In this document: positions 1-7,967 of the stretch, in pieces
How the letters are laid out: every line of letters begins with the position of its first letter
Numbering within the stretch: position 1 is the first letter of the stretch
Assembly: GCA_965224205.1 (NCBI GenBank)
Contig: CBDCYN010000023.1
Location: forward strand, 248,001 to 312,000
Reading direction: 5' to 3'
From: CBDCYN01 sp965224205
Lineage (GTDB): Bacteria; Planctomycetota; Phycisphaerae; Phycisphaerales; Phycisphaeraceae
Length of the DNA stretch: 64,000 bases
Notes under the pieces: generated by a model
Seen by the model: only the letters and a program-made list of their open reading frames with translations
Told to the model about the DNA's origin: nothing
Database searches by the model: none
Translations under genes and position numbers: made by a program

Positions 1-165
1 ACTGTCGGCTGGGGGCATGGGGTTGGTTCCGTGTGGGTTGTCTTGACCGTGCGTCGCGGGGACGATCGATCCTAGCGGCGGTTCAACTTCCCCGCTATGG
101 TCGGGTAAGAAATAACCATAACCGCAAGCCGACGGCTAGCCCTGGGCGACGCAACCCGACAACCC

Positions 166-238
166 TCCACGGCTGAGGATCGCGCGATTCGCTAAGATAT
201 TCTATCTCGGTTAGGCCACAAGGTCACCGAGCCGTGGA
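166..238. repeat. Inverted repeat in the glyS leader
   Basis: A 9-bp arm TCCACGGCT (166-174) is matched exactly by AGCCGTGGA (230-238) across a 55-bp loop. It lies just upstream of the glyS ribosome binding site and could fold in the leader RNA. No T-box features were recognised. The function is unknown and chance occurrence is possible. Confidence 0.35.
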
Positions 239-271
239 CGATTTTTCAATAAGGACGACGTGAGGACGATC

Positions 272-1687
272 ATGACACCGCCCAGCACCGATACCGAAAC
301 CGAACCGACCGCTGCCACCACGAAATCCATGGACGAGATCGTCGCCCTGTGTCGGCGGCGCGGGTTCATCTGGCAGTCGTCGGAGGTCTACGGCGGCATC
401 AACGGCTTCTGGGACTACGGCCCGCTGGGTGTGGAGCTGAAGCGCAACCTCAAAGAGGCGTGGTGGCACGACGTGGTGCGCTGCCCCCCGGACGGGCCCG
501 ATGGCCACCCGCTGGAGATCGTCGGCCTCGATACCACCATCATTATGAACCCGAAGGTGTGGGAGGCCAGTGGGCACGTCGCGGGGTTTAATGATCCGAT
601 GGTGGATTGCAGAGAATGTAAAGGTCGATTCCGAGCCGATCACATCCCTGATTTGCAATGTCCCTTGAAACCGTCCATGACCGTGGGGGGCTTTGACAAG
701 TGCCAGCTCACCGAACCCCGCCAGTTCAACCTCATGTTCGAGAGCCACGCCGGGCCGATCAAAGACGATGATAACCGGGTCTATCTCCGCCCCGAGACCG
801 CCCAGGGGATCTTCACGCAGTTCTGGAACGTGGTCGATACGAGTCGGGTCAAGGTCCCGTTCGGGATCGCTCAGATCGGCAAGGCGTTCCGCAACGAGGT
901 GACCCCCCGGAACTTTACGTTCCGGTCACGCGAGTTCGAGCAGATGGAGATCGAGTTCTTCCTGCACCCGTCGCAGGCGAACGAGTGGTATGCCTACTGG
1001 CGGGACATGCGGTTCGCGTGGTGGCAGTCGGTCGGATTGGCTGGGGACAACCTCACGCTCCGCGAGCACGACAAGGACGAATTGGCCCACTACGCCAAGG
1101 ACGGGGCCGGCACCAGCGACGTCGAGTACCGCTTCCCGTTCACCGCCCCGGGGTACGGCGAGCTCGAGGGCGTCGCCCACCGCACCGACTTCGACCTGCG
1201 TCAGCACGCCGAACACTGCGGCAAGGGCGACAAACTCCGGTACTTCGACCAGCAGAACAACGAGCGATACTTCCCGCATGTCATCGAGCCCAGTGCCGGG
1301 GCCGACCGCGGCACCCTGGCCCTGCTGTGTGAGGCGTACACCCCCGACGAGTCGCGCCCCTCGAAGGTCTACATGAAGTTCACCCCGCGCATGGCTCCGA
1401 TCAAGGCCGCGATCTTCCCGCTGGTCAACAAGGACGGCATGCCCGAGGTTGCCGAGAAGCTCTACAAAGAATTGCGCACGAAATGGTCGGTCCAGCTCGA
1501 CGTCAAGCAGAATATCGGCAAGCGGTACGCACGCATGGACGAGGCCGGCACCCCGTACTGCTTCACGATCGATGGTCAAACCCTCGAGGACCAGACCGTG
1601 ACCGTGCGCCACCGTGATTCCTTACAGCAAGAACGGATCGGGATCGACAAGGTTCGCCCATTCTTAACCGAGAAAATCGGGGAATAG
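272..1687 (+). CDS. glyS: Glycyl-tRNA synthetase, alpha2 (single-chain) type
   Basis: This class II aminoacyl-tRNA synthetase charges tRNA-Gly with glycine in the cytoplasm. The 471-residue length fits the homodimeric bacterial/archaeal/eukaryotic type, not the alpha2-beta2 type. Motif 1 is near residues 31-60 (GFIWQSSEVYGGINGFWDYG), a Cys pair DCRECKGRF near 110, motif 2 FRNEVTPRNFTFRSREFEQ near 210, motif 3 (EPSAGADRGTLALL) near 345, followed by an anticodon-binding domain with VKQNIGKRYARMDEAGTP. Two starts are possible: GTG at 260 after AAGGA, and ATG at 272 after GAGGA. ATG 272 was chosen for its better spacing. The gene appears monocistronic and is followed by a palindromic repeat. Confidence 0.96.
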   Translation: MTPPSTDTETEPTAATTKSMDEIVALCRRRGFIWQSSEVYGGINGFWDYGPLGVELKRNLKEAWWHDVVRCPPDGPDGHPLEIVGLDTTIIMNPKVWEASGHVAGFNDPMVDCRECKGRFRADHIPDLQCPLKPSMTVGGFDKCQLTEPRQFNLMFESHAGPIKDDDNRVYLRPETAQGIFTQFWNVVDTSRVKVPFGIAQIGKAFRNEVTPRNFTFRSREFEQMEIEFFLHPSQANEWYAYWRDMRFAWWQSVGLAGDNLTLREHDKDELAHYAKDGAGTSDVEYRFPFTAPGYGELEGVAHRTDFDLRQHAEHCGKGDKLRYFDQQNNERYFPHVIEPSAGADRGTLALLCEAYTPDESRPSKVYMKFTPRMAPIKAAIFPLVNKDGMPEVAEKLYKELRTKWSVQLDVKQNIGKRYARMDEAGTPYCFTIDGQTLEDQTVTVRHRDSLQQERIGIDKVRPFLTEKIGE

Positions 1688-1726
1688 TCCGCGAACGCAG
1701 ATGCACTATGAATGAGCCAGCGCTTC

Positions 1727-1829
1727 TAACGAGCCGCGACCGTAAGGGAGCGTGGAATAGCGAAACGTTACTCCCCGGACCGCGGAGACCCCGGACCCCG
1801 GACCGCTCTCTGACAGTCGCGGCTCGTTA
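1727..1829. repeat. Long palindromic intergenic repeat, copy P1
   Basis: Arms of 26 bp (1727-1752 and 1804-1829, three mismatches) are built on the core CGAGCCGCGAC. They enclose a GC-rich loop with repeated CCGGACC. The core matches the hairpins at 2971 and 7840. It lies downstream of glyS and may act as a terminator. It lacks the conserved tail seen in the other full copies. Confidence 0.7.
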
Positions 1830-1863
1830 ATCAAATCGGCCGACAAACGCCAAGAGACCTGTT

Positions 1864-2904
1864 ATGACCCAAACCGTCTCGCTGCACCTGGCCTCGACAC
1901 CCGACCCGTTCGCCCAACGCCTCGCCGCCGACCGGCAGACCCTAGCCCGCCACGAGCTGACGATCCTTCAGCTCAACGTGGGCAAGATGTGCAACCTCGC
2001 CTGTCACCACTGCCACGTCGAAGCCGGGCCCAACCGCACCGAGATCATGACGTGGGCCGTGATGGAAAGAATCCTGCGTTGGGTCGACCGGTACCGCGAC
2101 GAGTTGTCGATCCAGACGGTCGACCTCACCGGCGGCGCCCCGGAGATGAACCCCGACTTCCAGCGATTGATTACGGAGCTGCACCGCCGCGGCCTGCACG
2201 TGCTCGACCGCTGCAACCTGACCATCCTGCTCGAACCCGGGTATGAAGACCTGCCGGCTTTTCTAGCCCAACACCAGGTCGAGATCGTCGCCAGCCTGCC
2301 GTGTTACCTCGAAGACAACGTGGACCAGCAGCGCGGCCGAGGCGTGTTCCAGGGTTCGATCGAGGCGCTAGAGAAGCTCAACGCCGTCGGTTACGGGCAA
2401 GACGGTACCGGCCTGCGGCTGGACCTGGTGTACAACCCCGTGGGTTACGGCCTACCGCCGGGCCAGGCGGGGCTCGAAGCGGATTACAAACGTGAGCTGG
2501 CCGACCGGTTCGGGGTCGTGTTCAACCGGCTGTGGGCCATCACGAACATGCCGATCAAGCGGTTCGAGCGCCAGCTGCGGCGTGACGGGCAGTACGACCG
2601 GTACATGCACAAGCTCTACGACGCCCACAACCCGGACCATGTGGCCGTGGTCATGTGCCGAGGGCTGGTGAGCGTCGGCTGGGAAGGGGCGGTGTACGAC
2701 TGCGACTTCAACCAGATGCTGGGGCTGCCGCTATCGCCGATCGCTTTCCCAGTGGGTACCGATGAACAGACGGTCGAGTCAAATGCCCGCAAGCTGTGGG
2801 AGTTTACCCCCCACGAGCTGATCGGCAGGACAATACGTACCGGAGCCCACTGCTTCGGGTGCACCGCGGGGGCGGGGTCGAGCTGCACCGGGGCGCTGGG
2901 GTAA
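1864..2904 (+). CDS. arsS: Radical SAM protein of the arsenosugar biosynthesis (ArsS) type
   Basis: A 346-residue radical SAM enzyme. The iron-sulfur cluster motif CxxxCxxC is seen as C43-N-L-A-C47-H-H-C50, followed by the glycine-rich SAM contact LTGGAPEMNPDF. The C-terminal DUF3641-like part has further cysteines in MCRG, DCDFNQM and AHCFGC plus SSCTGAL (C330, C333, C341), as expected for the ArsS family. ArsS homologues add a 5'-deoxyadenosyl group to arsenic in arsenosugar synthesis, or are annotated only as DUF3641 radical SAM proteins. No arsM, arsC or arsR neighbour is seen, so the arsenic role here is inferred from family only. The ATG at 1864 follows AAGAGACC. Confidence 0.85.
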   Translation: MTQTVSLHLASTPDPFAQRLAADRQTLARHELTILQLNVGKMCNLACHHCHVEAGPNRTEIMTWAVMERILRWVDRYRDELSIQTVDLTGGAPEMNPDFQRLITELHRRGLHVLDRCNLTILLEPGYEDLPAFLAQHQVEIVASLPCYLEDNVDQQRGRGVFQGSIEALEKLNAVGYGQDGTGLRLDLVYNPVGYGLPPGQAGLEADYKRELADRFGVVFNRLWAITNMPIKRFERQLRRDGQYDRYMHKLYDAHNPDHVAVVMCRGLVSVGWEGAVYDCDFNQMLGLPLSPIAFPVGTDEQTVESNARKLWEFTPHELIGRTIRTGAHCFGCTAGAGSSCTGALG

Positions 2905-2970
2905 GAAGATCCGTCCCGATACGCTCTAGGTGTCACTAGAGCGCTTCCTAAGTGGCGTATGACCTTCCCG

Positions 2971-3095
2971 GCGAGCCGCGACTGTGAGGCAGCGGGTTCT
3001 TATGTTTACACCGTGAACCGATAAAAAACCCGCTGCCTCACAGTCGCGGCTTGCTACGAGGCTTGGCCGAAAATTTGAGCGTGACACGACACTAG
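2971..3095 (-). repeat. Long palindromic repeat with conserved tail, copy P2
   Basis: Near-perfect 28-bp arms (2971-2998 and 3027-3054, one mismatch) are built on GCGAGCCGCGAC and GCAGCGGGTT. The tail runs to CACTAG at 3090-3095, three bases before the glycogen synthase stop codon. Copies P3 and P4 share arm and tail. On the minus strand it would form a strong hairpin just after the gene, so a terminator or 3' UTR role is plausible. Confidence 0.8.
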
Positions 3096-3098
3096 CTT

Positions 3099-4961
3099 CT
3101 ACCCCACCTTATCCATCGCCATCTCGTGGGCTTCGTGGTACATCTTGCCGAGGTTGGACCAGTCGAAGTGGACGCTGTAGCCCTCGACCGCGTTGCGCAG
3201 GGCGATGCGTTGGCGCTGGTTGAGCTGGGTGTACTTGAGCATCCGGTCGGCGAGGTCCGAGGCGCAGGCGTCGAACGGGCGGTGGCGGCGGGGCAGGACA
3301 TACAACCCCTTTTTTTCATGGTCGGGCATCATCTGAGAGACGTACGACCCGAACCCGGCCAGGTCGCTGGTGATCGCCGGCACACCCAGGGCGATCGACT
3401 CGAGCGGGGTGTATCCCCACGGCTCGTAGTAGCTGGGGAACACCCCCAGGTGGCAGCCACGCACGAACTGGTCGTAGTCCATCCCGAATAGTGGGTTGGT
3501 GGGGGTGATGAAGTCGGGGTGGTAGACGACCTTGACCCGGTCGTGTTCCTGGTTCCACAGCCGGCACGCCCGCAGCTGGTTGAGGATCGCATCGTGGGAA
3601 TCGTCGACCTGGTCGTGGGTGGTGATCCCGGGGGGCATGTCCCGCTTCCAGGTGTGGATCGTCCGCCGCATGCGCAGCAGCCAGTATTCATCGACGAGGC
3701 TGTTGAGGTCGGGGACCTTCCCGGTCGCCGCGGCTTTGAACAACCGCTCGCCGATCTGGTCCTTGATCGCCTCGGCGACGGTGCGTAGCTCCTCAAGCAT
3801 CGCTTTGGACTGCAACGCCGTAACGTTGATCGACCGCACCGGCCGCTGGGTGATAATGAACGCGACCACGGTCGTCTCACTGCCGGACCGCTGCATGTGG
3901 TGGTTGAGCCTCGCCAAGGCCTCGATGGTCAGGTCCATCCCCTTGTTGCACACCTCGTACCGGCCAGACGTATAAAAATACAACGTCTTATCGAGGTCGA
4001 ACCAGTAGCTGGGGAAGAAGTGGCCCATCACGAACCGGTGGATCTGCCGCTTGTACTGGCGGTGGAGGTTCTGGAATTCGTGGAGGACCGCGAACCTCTG
4101 GATGTTTAGCCCGTTGGGCACGACGGCGTCGACCGGGCGCCCCAGCAGGTGCTCGCACTCCGTGGCGGTGACGTCCGAGACCGTGGTGAACACGTGGGCG
4201 CCGTGGGCGGCGGCTCGTTCGATGCCATGCTGGGTCTCGATGTTGAAGTTCTTGGCTTCGTCGGCGTGGTTGTAGAACGACAAGTGGTCGTAGAACCGCC
4301 CGTCGTTCATCGCCAGAAACCGGCCCAGCTGCGTGGCGTGGGTGGTGAAGACGGTCGATCCCGGCCAGCGGTCTTTACGCAGCATCGGGATGGTGGCCCC
4401 GGACATCCATTCGTGGAAATGAGCGATAATCCTGCGGCGCGACGACTCGGTGTGTGAAAGCAGGTGCAGGTAACGCCGGCAGACCTCCGCGAACCCGACC
4501 ACGTTGTTGACCAGTTCGTGGTCCGGGGGGGTCGAAATCCCGTGGTCGTCCCACAGCCGGTATTTCACCTCGTGGAGGTAGTGGAACGCCCCGAGGTACT
4601 CCATCAGGACGACGTAAGGGCGACCGGTGACCAGCCACCGACCGAAGTGGGCGTAGAGCCCCTCGTCACGCAGCAGCTTGACCGCCTGCCCGAACGGCCC
4701 AGCCAAGGGGGCGGGCTCGAACTCGACCGAAGCGGTGGCGTGGTTGTAGGGCCCGATCAGGCAGTACCGGCTGCCCCAGCGGTCGACCATGGTCGGGGCC
4801 TTGGACCGCAGAACGGTGTAGATCCCCCCCAGTTGATTGCACGCCTCCCAGGCGATCTCCAGCAGCAAGGGGTCGTCCCTGCGTGAGCGGCTGGGGCGGG
4901 GCTCGGCCACTCGGTCTGGGACGCGCCTGGGCGGATCGAGGCTGCGTCGTGGTCTGGGCAT
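3099..4961 (-). CDS. Glycogen synthase, eukaryote-type GT3 family
   Basis: A cytoplasmic glycosyltransferase that extends glycogen-like alpha-1,4-glucan from a nucleotide sugar. The 620-residue protein carries hallmarks of the GT3 (yeast Gsy/animal GYS) family, unlike bacterial GlgA (GT5): EIAWEACNQLGGIYTV near residue 35, HFHEWMSG, FTTHATQLGRFLA, VVPNGLN, and the acidic C-terminal motif EPWGYTPLE near 513-521. The N-terminal 30 residues are Arg/Pro-rich and may be partly untranslated; the ATG at 4961 is the annotated choice. It is divergent from the sigma-like gene at 5154, with a 192-bp gap holding repeat copy A. Bacterial GT3 enzymes are known from planctomycetes and Bacteroidetes. Sugar-donor preference cannot be read from the sequence. 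Confidence 0.9.
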   Translation of the reverse strand: MPRPRRSLDPPRRVPDRVAEPRPSRSRRDDPLLLEIAWEACNQLGGIYTVLRSKAPTMVDRWGSRYCLIGPYNHATASVEFEPAPLAGPFGQAVKLLRDEGLYAHFGRWLVTGRPYVVLMEYLGAFHYLHEVKYRLWDDHGISTPPDHELVNNVVGFAEVCRRYLHLLSHTESSRRRIIAHFHEWMSGATIPMLRKDRWPGSTVFTTHATQLGRFLAMNDGRFYDHLSFYNHADEAKNFNIETQHGIERAAAHGAHVFTTVSDVTATECEHLLGRPVDAVVPNGLNIQRFAVLHEFQNLHRQYKRQIHRFVMGHFFPSYWFDLDKTLYFYTSGRYEVCNKGMDLTIEALARLNHHMQRSGSETTVVAFIITQRPVRSINVTALQSKAMLEELRTVAEAIKDQIGERLFKAAATGKVPDLNSLVDEYWLLRMRRTIHTWKRDMPPGITTHDQVDDSHDAILNQLRACRLWNQEHDRVKVVYHPDFITPTNPLFGMDYDQFVRGCHLGVFPSYYEPWGYTPLESIALGVPAITSDLAGFGSYVSQMMPDHEKKGLYVLPRRHRPFDACASDLADRMLKYTQLNQRQRIALRNAVEGYSVHFDWSNLGKMYHEAHEMAMDKVG

Positions 4962-5082
4962 GGGTCCGAAGTTTCCAGCGTCTCGGCGAGGATTGAACCG
5001 ACCGAGCTATACCTATCCCGAATGAATGGGCGGCGTAATTTCCCTACGCGGCACGACCATTCCCCGGAGGCCGACGAGTCTG

Positions 5083-5117
5083 CGACGCGGTATTTTGATA
5101 CGCGGTGCATATAGATT
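5083..5117 (+). repeat. Dispersed ~35-bp palindromic element, copy A
   Basis: It reads CGACGCGG, a short spacer, TTTTGATACGCGG and TGCATATAGA. The core is a degenerate form of ATACGCGATGCGTAT. It lies in the divergent promoter region between the glycogen synthase and the sigma-like gene, so it may be an operator. Confidence 0.7.
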
Positions 5118-5153
5118 GTACGATCAGGTCCTCTACTATGCATCGTCTGGGAT

Positions 5154-6725
5154 TTGGAGCGACTGAATCAGAAATTGAACCGCAGCCTCTTTCAATCATT
5201 TGAATATCCTTCCGTGGCGAAGCTCACCCGGCAGCTGCTGTACGCCCCGCCCGATAAACGGGTCGAACAGACGCGTCGGGCCGAGCGGTTCCATGACGAG
5301 ATCGATCCCGATCGCGAATACCCGTTCGACTTCGTGAGCTACAAGATCACCGGCTACCGCACCGAACAGGGCGACGACCGCATGATGCGCGGAGGCCCGC
5401 TCACGGGCGACCTGCGGCAGATGATCGACGCGCTGACCCGCACCGCCCCTTTCCCGGTCGACGAGGACGAGCCCGTGGAGCCGGTCAAACAGCTCGCCGA
5501 CCGGCTGGGGGTGAGCACCAAGACGATCGCCCGCTGGCGCAAGGCCGGGCTGCGGTGGCGGTGGGTGGTACGGCCCCAAGAGAAACGCCGCTTCATCGCG
5601 ATCACCGCAGAGGCCCTCGATCGGTTCCAGGCCCAGCACCGTGAAAAGGTAGAGCGCGCCTCGCGGTTCTCGCAGATGGACCCTTCCCTCAAGCGGTCGC
5701 TGGCTGATCGGGCCCGGGCCATCGTCGCGGCCCAGAACCTGTCGATGCACCAGGTCGCACGGGTTTTGGCTTCGCAGGTGGGCCGATCGGCGCAGGCGGT
5801 GCGTGTCGCCCTCGAGCAGCACGACCGCGACCACCCCGAGGACCGGGTCTTCCCCGGGCGCACCGGCCCGCTAACGATCAAGCACAAGCGGGTGATCGCC
5901 CGGGCGATCCGGGTGGGGGTGCCGGTCGACCGGATCGCTCACCGGTTTGGACGCAGCGCCTCGAGTATCTACCGGGCGGTCCGCCAGCTACGCGCCGCCG
6001 AGCAGCGGTCGATCCCGATCCGGTTCGTGTATTCCCCGTTGTTTGATCGTGACGACGCCGACGAGGTCTTGTTGGGCAGCCCACGAGAGGATCCGGCGCA
6101 GCAGCAGCCGTCACGCGACCCGGCGGCGTTAAGGGCCCCGACCGCCTCCTCGGTCGCGGACCTGCCCCAGGCCCTGGATCCGATCTACGCCCAGCCCGCG
6201 TTGACCGCCGCGGCACAACGCCACCTGTTCGCCCGGTTTAATTACCTCAAGTTCAAAGCCGCCCGTCTGCGTGACCACCACCACCGGTACGAGCCCCGCG
6301 TTCGTGATCTGGATGAGTTCGAAGCCTGCCTCGACCAGGCGTCGCGGATCAAAGACCATCTGGTCGCCGGCAACCTCCGCGCGGTGCTGGCGGTGGTCCG
6401 TCAACACCTCATCACCCAACGCGACCGATCAGCCGCGATGCTCGTGGAGATGCTCGAAGCGGGCAACGAGGTGCTCTTTGAAGCGATCGAGACGTTCGAT
6501 TCAACGGGCAATCGGGCGTTCCCGGTTTACCTCAAGTGGAGATTGATGCAGCGGTATGTCGAGCAGATACCGCCCGCGAAGGATCATTCCAGAGCCCATC
6601 GTCAGCTCGAGCCCGCCCAGGCGTTGAACCGGATGATCCAACGGGCCGCCCGCCACGGGGTGCGTTTGCCCGGCGTGAGCCGCGGTGCCCCCGATGCCGA
6701 TGCCTTCAATACCGATCCCGGATAA
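5154..6725 (+). CDS. Sigma-70-like protein with HTH domains N-terminal to region 2
   Basis: A 523-residue putative transcription factor. Residues 112-136 form a MerR/excisionase-like HTH (LADRLGVSTKTIARW). Two more HTH-like segments follow near 196-221 (LSMHQVARVLASQVG) and 256-279 (VPVDRIAHRFGRSASSIYRA). Near 345-365, LTAAAQRHLFARFNYLKFKA resembles sigma region 1.2. Residues 397-468 match sigma-70 region 2: DHLVAGNLRAVLAVVRQH, then EAGNEVLFEAIETFDS and YLKWRLMQRYV. There is no region 3/4 after region 2; only about 55 residues remain. Start: an in-frame stop lies at 5112 and the first usable codon is TTG 5154, with no clear Shine-Dalgarno, so the exact start is uncertain. Related planctomycete proteins are annotated as sigma-70 family, but I know of no functional description. 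Confidence 0.75.
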   Translation: MERLNQKLNRSLFQSFEYPSVAKLTRQLLYAPPDKRVEQTRRAERFHDEIDPDREYPFDFVSYKITGYRTEQGDDRMMRGGPLTGDLRQMIDALTRTAPFPVDEDEPVEPVKQLADRLGVSTKTIARWRKAGLRWRWVVRPQEKRRFIAITAEALDRFQAQHREKVERASRFSQMDPSLKRSLADRARAIVAAQNLSMHQVARVLASQVGRSAQAVRVALEQHDRDHPEDRVFPGRTGPLTIKHKRVIARAIRVGVPVDRIAHRFGRSASSIYRAVRQLRAAEQRSIPIRFVYSPLFDRDDADEVLLGSPREDPAQQQPSRDPAALRAPTASSVADLPQALDPIYAQPALTAAAQRHLFARFNYLKFKAARLRDHHHRYEPRVRDLDEFEACLDQASRIKDHLVAGNLRAVLAVVRQHLITQRDRSAAMLVEMLEAGNEVLFEAIETFDSTGNRAFPVYLKWRLMQRYVEQIPPAKDHSRAHRQLEPAQALNRMIQRAARHGVRLPGVSRGAPDADAFNTDPG

Positions 6726-6777
6726 AGGTACGGGTTCATGCACGCAACGTAACGCATCCACGGCATTGACCGTGTCA

Positions 6778-6823
6778 CGACGCGGTCCCCGTCCCTGGAC
6801 ACACGATGCGTCTATCGCGTATC
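6778..6823 (+). repeat. Degenerate copy J of the dispersed palindromic element
   Basis: CGACGCGGT is followed after a spacer by CACGATGCGTCTATCGCGTATC. It is more divergent than the other copies and lies in the short gap between the convergent sigma-like gene and sapC. Membership in the family is tentative. Confidence 0.4.
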
Positions 6824-7613
6824 AGGCCGAAGAGCTGCCGACCGGCTCGCCTTCGGGCGCGGCTTCGCCTTGGCCGTCATCATCGCCGCCGTCAGCGTCG
6901 CGGAGGCGCTCGCCCATGGCCCGGAAGTTCCGCATCGAGTGCAGGTGCAGGTAGATCAGCTCCAGCTCATCGGTCTTGGCCAGGTCGGCGAGCTTGCCAG
7001 CGTCGAGGGCTTTGAGTTTCTCGCGGTTGACAGCCAGGAACCCGGCGAGGTTCAACCGCTGACCGCCGGTGATGTTGATCTGGGCCTGCATCGGCTCGAG
7101 CACGTCCAGGTCCTGGAGCTTCTTGCAGAACGCCTGGGTGCGTTGGAACTGGGCCTGGTACTGCTTGAGGAACTCCAGGACGTTGTCGAGGTACGAGGTG
7201 CGCTTGCCGTCGGCATCGAACAGGCGCTCGCCGCGGCCCTCCTGGTTGCAGCCGTCGTATTCTTCGTCGATGCAGAGGATGAAGTTCTTGCCCTCGTCGC
7301 GGCTCGAGAACACGAACGGGTACCGCCGCACGAACGCCGGCACGTACTTGGCCTTCCATGTGCCGTCCTTATCCATGTACAGGTTCTCGTCGTTGCGCAC
7401 CCCCATGATGACCGCGGGGACCACGTTATCGTCCTTGCCGGTGAACACGATGGCGTACTCCGCAGCGGTGGTGGGGAACTCCACCGCGGTCAGCGGCACC
7501 GCATTGACGTTACGGGCAAAGGAGTAGTCCTGCCCCGTCTTCACCGACCAGTCACGGTGACGCTGGCTAGACACGGGGACCGCCTTCTCATAGATCAGCA
7601 TTTGTTTGGTCAT
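6822..7613 (-). CDS. SapC family protein
   Basis: A 263-residue protein matching the SapC family (named from the Campylobacter S-layer locus). It has the typical N-terminal YEKAVPVSSQRHRDWSV, SFARNVNAVPLTAVEF and EYAIVF, the middle KYVPAFVRRYPFVF, and CIDEEYDGCNQEGRGERLFD. No signal peptide or membrane segment is seen, so it is likely cytoplasmic. The acidic C-terminus (DADGGDDDGQGEAAPEG) is low complexity. The molecular role of SapC proteins is not established; S-layer or peptide modification is only suggested by the name. It is preceded by AGAG-rich sequence before the ATG at 7613 and stands alone. Confidence 0.88.
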   Translation of the reverse strand: MTKQMLIYEKAVPVSSQRHRDWSVKTGQDYSFARNVNAVPLTAVEFPTTAAEYAIVFTGKDDNVVPAVIMGVRNDENLYMDKDGTWKAKYVPAFVRRYPFVFSSRDEGKNFILCIDEEYDGCNQEGRGERLFDADGKRTSYLDNVLEFLKQYQAQFQRTQAFCKKLQDLDVLEPMQAQINITGGQRLNLAGFLAVNREKLKALDAGKLADLAKTDELELIYLHLHSMRNFRAMGERLRDADGGDDDGQGEAAPEGEPVGSSSA

Positions 7614-7967
7614 TTTGAGATCTCTTCTCTTGGGGTTTATGATCCGTCTTCCGTCCGCGTCAGTCTTACGTTGATGCTAACCATGACATCATAGCGTCAA
7701 TCGGTGAATCAGGCCATCAAGCCTTGGCTTATGGCCCTGCTGTTTATGGGCTTTAGGACGATTCTCGAGCCGTGCCCGGGCGGGCCCGCGACCGACGAGC
7801 TAGGCTCTGTCACGTTTGAATTTTCGAGTCTATGGCTCGGCGAGCCGCGCGTGTCAGCAAGCGGGTTCGTGATCAAACACCGCCAATGGCTCAAGAACCC
7901 GCTTCCTCACGGGCGCGGCTCGCTAGGGGGCCAACCTGAAAACTTGGTCGTGGCCGAGCACTAGCCG
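7614..7967. other. 354-bp gap between sapC and pgk
   Basis: It contains the half-palindrome GCCCGGGCGGGCCCG near 7774 (similar to an arm of the gapA terminator hairpin) and the P3 repeat. The open frame on the plus strand (7704-7964) runs through the repeat and is not regarded as a gene. Confidence 0.6.
7840..7964 (-). repeat. Long palindromic repeat with conserved tail, copy P3
   Basis: Arms of 28 bp (7840-7867 and 7896-7923) on GCGAGCCGCG and GCGGGTT. The tail CCAACCTGAAAACTTGG to GAGCACTAG ends three bases before the pgk stop codon. Layout and distance to the stop match copy P2. Confidence 0.8.

Noticed and set aside
4962..5030. tRNA-like GGTTCAATCC on the minus strand
   Set aside because: No acceptor, D or anticodon stems could be arranged around it.
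7704..7964. 86-residue open frame between sapC and pgk
   Set aside because: Runs through palindromic repeat P3; no RBS or domain.
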